Positions 61,448 to 64,000 of a stretch of 64,000 bases of DNA are shown here, in pieces. Location: positions 62,001 to 126,000 of the forward strand of contig NZ_ARXR01000006.1 in the NCBI RefSeq assembly GCF_015356855.1, read 5' to 3'. The position numbers and the translations under genes are program-made. The number at the start of each line of letters is the position of its first letter. The stretch's first letter is position 1. The notes below the pieces were generated by a model. The model searched no databases. It was not told the DNA's origin and was given only the letters and a program-made list of their open reading frames with translations. The stretch is from Alloalcanivorax venustensis ISO4 (lineage in GTDB: Bacteria; Pseudomonadota; Gammaproteobacteria; Pseudomonadales; Alcanivoracaceae).

Positions 61448-64000
61448 TCAACCGGCCAGAATGTGTTTCAACTCGGGGATGCAGGAACCGCAGTTGGTCC
61501 CGCAACGGAGCGACTTACCCAACGCCTCGACGCTGCGGTCGCCGGCTTCGATGCGCGCGCGAATGGCCGGCTCGCCGACCTGGAAGCAGGCGCACACCAC
61601 CGGCCCGCTTTCGGCGGCGCCGTCCGGCGCTTCGCCGCTGAGCAGCGCCCGCCGCTCCGTGTTTTCCAGCGCGTCCCGTTGCAGCATCTCGATCAGCCAG
61701 TCGCGGCCGGGCAAATCGCCTTTCGGGTGGATAAACAACGCGCCCATCAGCCGGCCATTGCGTACCGCCGCCTGGCGGAAATGGCCGATGTACGGGTCCT
61801 GCATGTCCAGCCAGTGCAGGTCGTCGGCGTCGCCGGGGCCGCTGATCAGGGCGGCCAGACGCCGGCGGGCGCGGTCCGGATCGTCGCGGCCGGCCAGTTC
61901 GAACAGGTGCCCCCGGGGCAAGGGGCTGTAGCTCCAGTAAAAACAGCGCGGATCGCCGCGCCGCTCGCGGGTGATCAAAAAGCCCTGCCAGCGCACCGCG
62001 CAGGGCGCCACGCGGACGCGGGACACTTTTGATTCCGGCTGGCCGGACAGCGGATCGGTGGTGGCCTGCACCAGGGCGCCCATGCGCGCGCGGGCGCTGA
62101 ACGGGCTGCTCCAGTGCATCGGCACGAACAGCTCGCCGGGACGCTGGTCGGTAGTGACACGCGCGCGCATCACGATGGCGCCGTGGCGGTTTTCCACGTT
62201 GGCCAGTTGGCCGTCGCCGATACGATGGCGGCGCGCGTCCTCGGGGTGCAGGGCGACAAAGGGCTCACCGATATGCTGAAGCAGCCGCCGCGCCTTACCG
62301 GTGCGCGTCATGGTGTGCCACTGGTCGCGGATACGGCCGGTGTTCATGATCATCTCACCGGGACCGGGCCGGCCTTCCGGTAGCCTGGCGGTGACCGCCA
62401 CGAAGCGGGCGCGGCCGTCGTCGGTGGTGAAACGGCCGTCGCCGAACAGCCGCCGGCGCCCTTGCGGCCATTGCCGGTTCACCGGCCAGCGCACCGGCGC
62501 CATGGCGTCGTAGCCGGCCTGATCCAGCGTCGCCAGCCCGCTGATATCGAACGCCCGGCGACCGTCGTTTTCGAACCCGGACAGGGCCGCGTGTTCGGCG
62601 AACACCTGGGCCGGATGCCGCCAGCCGAACGCCTCGGCGTAACCGAGCCGCCGGCCCACCTGGGCCAGCGCCCACCAGTCCGAGCGCGCCTCGCCGGGCG
62701 CTTCTAGGAACGGCCGCTGGCGGGAAATGCAGCGTTCGGAGTTGGTCACCGTGCCGTTCTTCTCGCCCCAGGTGCGCGCCGGCAGTTTGATGTCGGCGAG
62801 CCGCACCGTGTCGGTGTCGGCCATGCACTCCGACACCACCACGGTGGGGCAGCGGCGCAGGGCGTCGCGCACCCGATCCGCCTCGGGCAGGCTGACCACC
62901 GGATTGGTGGAAAGAATCCAGATAAATTTGATCCGCCCGGAGGCCACCGCCTGGAACAGCTCCACCGCCTTGAGGCCGGGCTCGCTGACCATGTTGGCGG
63001 CGTTCCAGAAGCGCTTTACCCGGTCCACGTCCTCCGGCGCGAAATCCATGTGCGCGGCCAGCTGATTGGCCAGCCCGCCCACTTCGCGGCCGCCCATGGC
63101 GTTGGGCTGGCCGGTGATGGAAAACGGCGAAGCACCGGTTTTCCCCACCCGGCCGGTGGCCAGGTGGCAGTTGATAATGGTGTTGCACTTGTCGGTGCCG
63201 GTGGCGCTTTGGTTGATGCCCTGGGAGTAGAACGTCACCGTGCGCGGGCGCCCGGCGAACCAGTTAAAGAACGTCTCGATATCTTCTTCCGGCAGATCAC
63301 AGCGTTGCGCCAGGCTCGCCAGCGAACCGCTGTCCGCCTCGGCCCGGGCCAAAGCGTCCTCGAAGCCGCGGGTGTGTTCGCGAATGTAGTCCCGGTCCAG
63401 ATGGCCGTGCCGGCCCAGCCAGGCCAGCAGGCCGTTGAACAGCAGGCCATCGGCGCCGGGCCGTAACGGCAGATGCAGATCGGCCAGATCACAGGTGGCG
63501 GTGCGGCGGGGATCGATCACCACCACTCTGGTGTCCGGGCGCGCTTTTTTCGCGGCGACCATGCGCTGGTACAGCACCGGATGGGTCCAGGCGGCGTTGG
63601 AGCCCACCAGCACCAGCAGCTCGGCGCTGTCCAGATCCTCATAGCAGCCGGGCACGCTGTCGCCGCCGAAAGCGCGCTTGTAGCCGGCCACCGCCGACGC
63701 CATGCAGAGCCGGCTGTTGGTGTCCATGTGGGCGCTGCCGACAAACCCTTTCATCAGCTTATTGGCGACGTAATAGTCCTCGGTGAGCAGTTGCCCGGAG
63801 CCGTAGCAGGCCACACTGTCGGGGCCGTATTCCGCCACCGTGTCGCGCAGCCGCCGCGTCACTTCATCCAGCGCACTGTCCCAGTCCACCACCGCGCCGT
63901 TCACTTCCGGGTACAGCAGCCGGTTGTGATGGTCGAGGGTTTCGTGGAGCGCCGCGCCCTTGACGCAAAGACGCCCCTGGTTGGCCGGGTGGTTCGCCAT
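61448..64000 (-). CDS. nasA: Assimilatory nitrate reductase catalytic subunit (5' end outside the window)
   Basis: The visible 850 residues begin with NHPANQGRLCVKGAALHETL, so the N-terminal cluster cysteines (usually CPYCGVGC) lie beyond the right edge. Molybdopterin-binding features are CYGSGQLLTEDYYVANKLMK, LLVLVGSNAAWTHPVLYQRM, TCDLADLHLPLRPGADGLLF and INCHLATGRVGKTGASPFSI. The C-terminus has a BFD-like 2Fe-2S domain (VVCACFQVGEPAIRARIEAG, LRCGTNCGSCIPELKHILAG), as in ferredoxin/NADH-linked NasA. It reduces nitrate to nitrite in the cytoplasm. The Moa/Mob/Mod genes follow in one run. Confidence 0.93.
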   Translation of the reverse strand: MANHPANQGRLCVKGAALHETLDHHNRLLYPEVNGAVVDWDSALDEVTRRLRDTVAEYGPDSVACYGSGQLLTEDYYVANKLMKGFVGSAHMDTNSRLCMASAVAGYKRAFGGDSVPGCYEDLDSAELLVLVGSNAAWTHPVLYQRMVAAKKARPDTRVVVIDPRRTATCDLADLHLPLRPGADGLLFNGLLAWLGRHGHLDRDYIREHTRGFEDALARAEADSGSLASLAQRCDLPEEDIETFFNWFAGRPRTVTFYSQGINQSATGTDKCNTIINCHLATGRVGKTGASPFSITGQPNAMGGREVGGLANQLAAHMDFAPEDVDRVKRFWNAANMVSEPGLKAVELFQAVASGRIKFIWILSTNPVVSLPEADRVRDALRRCPTVVVSECMADTDTVRLADIKLPARTWGEKNGTVTNSERCISRQRPFLEAPGEARSDWWALAQVGRRLGYAEAFGWRHPAQVFAEHAALSGFENDGRRAFDISGLATLDQAGYDAMAPVRWPVNRQWPQGRRRLFGDGRFTTDDGRARFVAVTARLPEGRPGPGEMIMNTGRIRDQWHTMTRTGKARRLLQHIGEPFVALHPEDARRHRIGDGQLANVENRHGAIVMRARVTTDQRPGELFVPMHWSSPFSARARMGALVQATTDPLSGQPESKVSRVRVAPCAVRWQGFLITRERRGDPRCFYWSYSPLPRGHLFELAGRDDPDRARRRLAALISGPGDADDLHWLDMQDPYIGHFRQAAVRNGRLMGALFIHPKGDLPGRDWLIEMLQRDALENTERRALLSGEAPDGAAESGPVVCACFQVGEPAIRARIEAGDRSVEALGKSLRCGTNCGSCIPELKHILAG

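Overview
This window reads as chromosomal DNA of a GC-rich gammaproteobacterium of the Pseudomonas/Alcanivorax type. The mutS-fdxA pair next to an Rsm-type sRNA signal, the infC-rpmI-rplT-pheST-ihfA-merR-tRNA-Pro block, the recC-recB-recD operon and the dapA-bamC-purC order all fit Pseudomonadales/Oceanospirillales. The arsenosugar genes and a cyanide-insensitive-type bd oxidase fit a marine or hydrocarbonoclastic member. The family assignment (for example Alcanivoracaceae) is inference.

Layout. 1-2.5 kb: 3' end of mutS, fdxA, then a 0.55 kb gap with a perfect GacA-box palindrome and a GGA-rich, hairpin-forming candidate RsmZ-like sRNA, followed by an orphan Hpt gene. 2.5-5 kb: a leftward arsenosugar-type operon (arsS and two glycosyltransferases) and tRNA-Arg(CCT). 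5-10 kb: small membrane proteins, cardiolipin synthase, a KamA-family radical SAM enzyme and a 5'-truncated MocR-type aminotransferase. 10-19 kb: recCBD. 19-26 kb: an OprF/OmpA porin, the ydbH-ynbE-ydbL envelope trio and a pair of acyl-CoA dehydrogenases. 26.1-28.7 kb: a lower-GC island with three uncharacterised membrane proteins. It starts inside a truncated cysteine-rich gene and ends in a decayed integrase beside tRNA-Pro(GGG). 28.9-34.7 kb: translation genes, with infC probably starting at AUU, and tRNA-Val(GAC). 34.8-39 kb: a GntR regulator, an HD protein and bd oxidase genes with a 53-residue DUF2474 subunit. 39-48 kb: housekeeping genes (serA-like, purC, a metallo-beta-lactamase fold protein, bamC, dapA, bcp, perM, tusA, bepA, nadA). 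48.4-55.1 kb: a leftward six-gene photolyase operon (DUF523/DUF1722, MerR, phr, FAD oxidoreductase, DUF1365, CFA-type methyltransferase) behind a TGTACA-N12-TGTACA operator. 55.1-55.65 kb: a structured non-coding stretch. 55.65-64 kb: one leftward ten-gene run, nasA-moaA-mobA-moaB-moaC-moaD-moaE-modABC, joining nitrate assimilation to molybdenum uptake and cofactor synthesis.

How parts work together. The last block supplies molybdate (ModABC), makes molybdopterin and its guanylyl form (MoaABCDE, MobA) and uses it in NasA. The photolyase block combines DNA repair, a likely light-sensing regulator and lipid-modifying enzymes, which fits a photo-oxidative stress response. No CRISPR array and no complete insertion sequence was seen. 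Most of the window is ordinary core genome. The most unusual parts are the Rsm-type RNA locus, the tRNA-Pro island, the photolyase operator, the duplicated poly-C segment in the metallo-hydrolase gene and the structured stretch at 55.2-55.55 kb.
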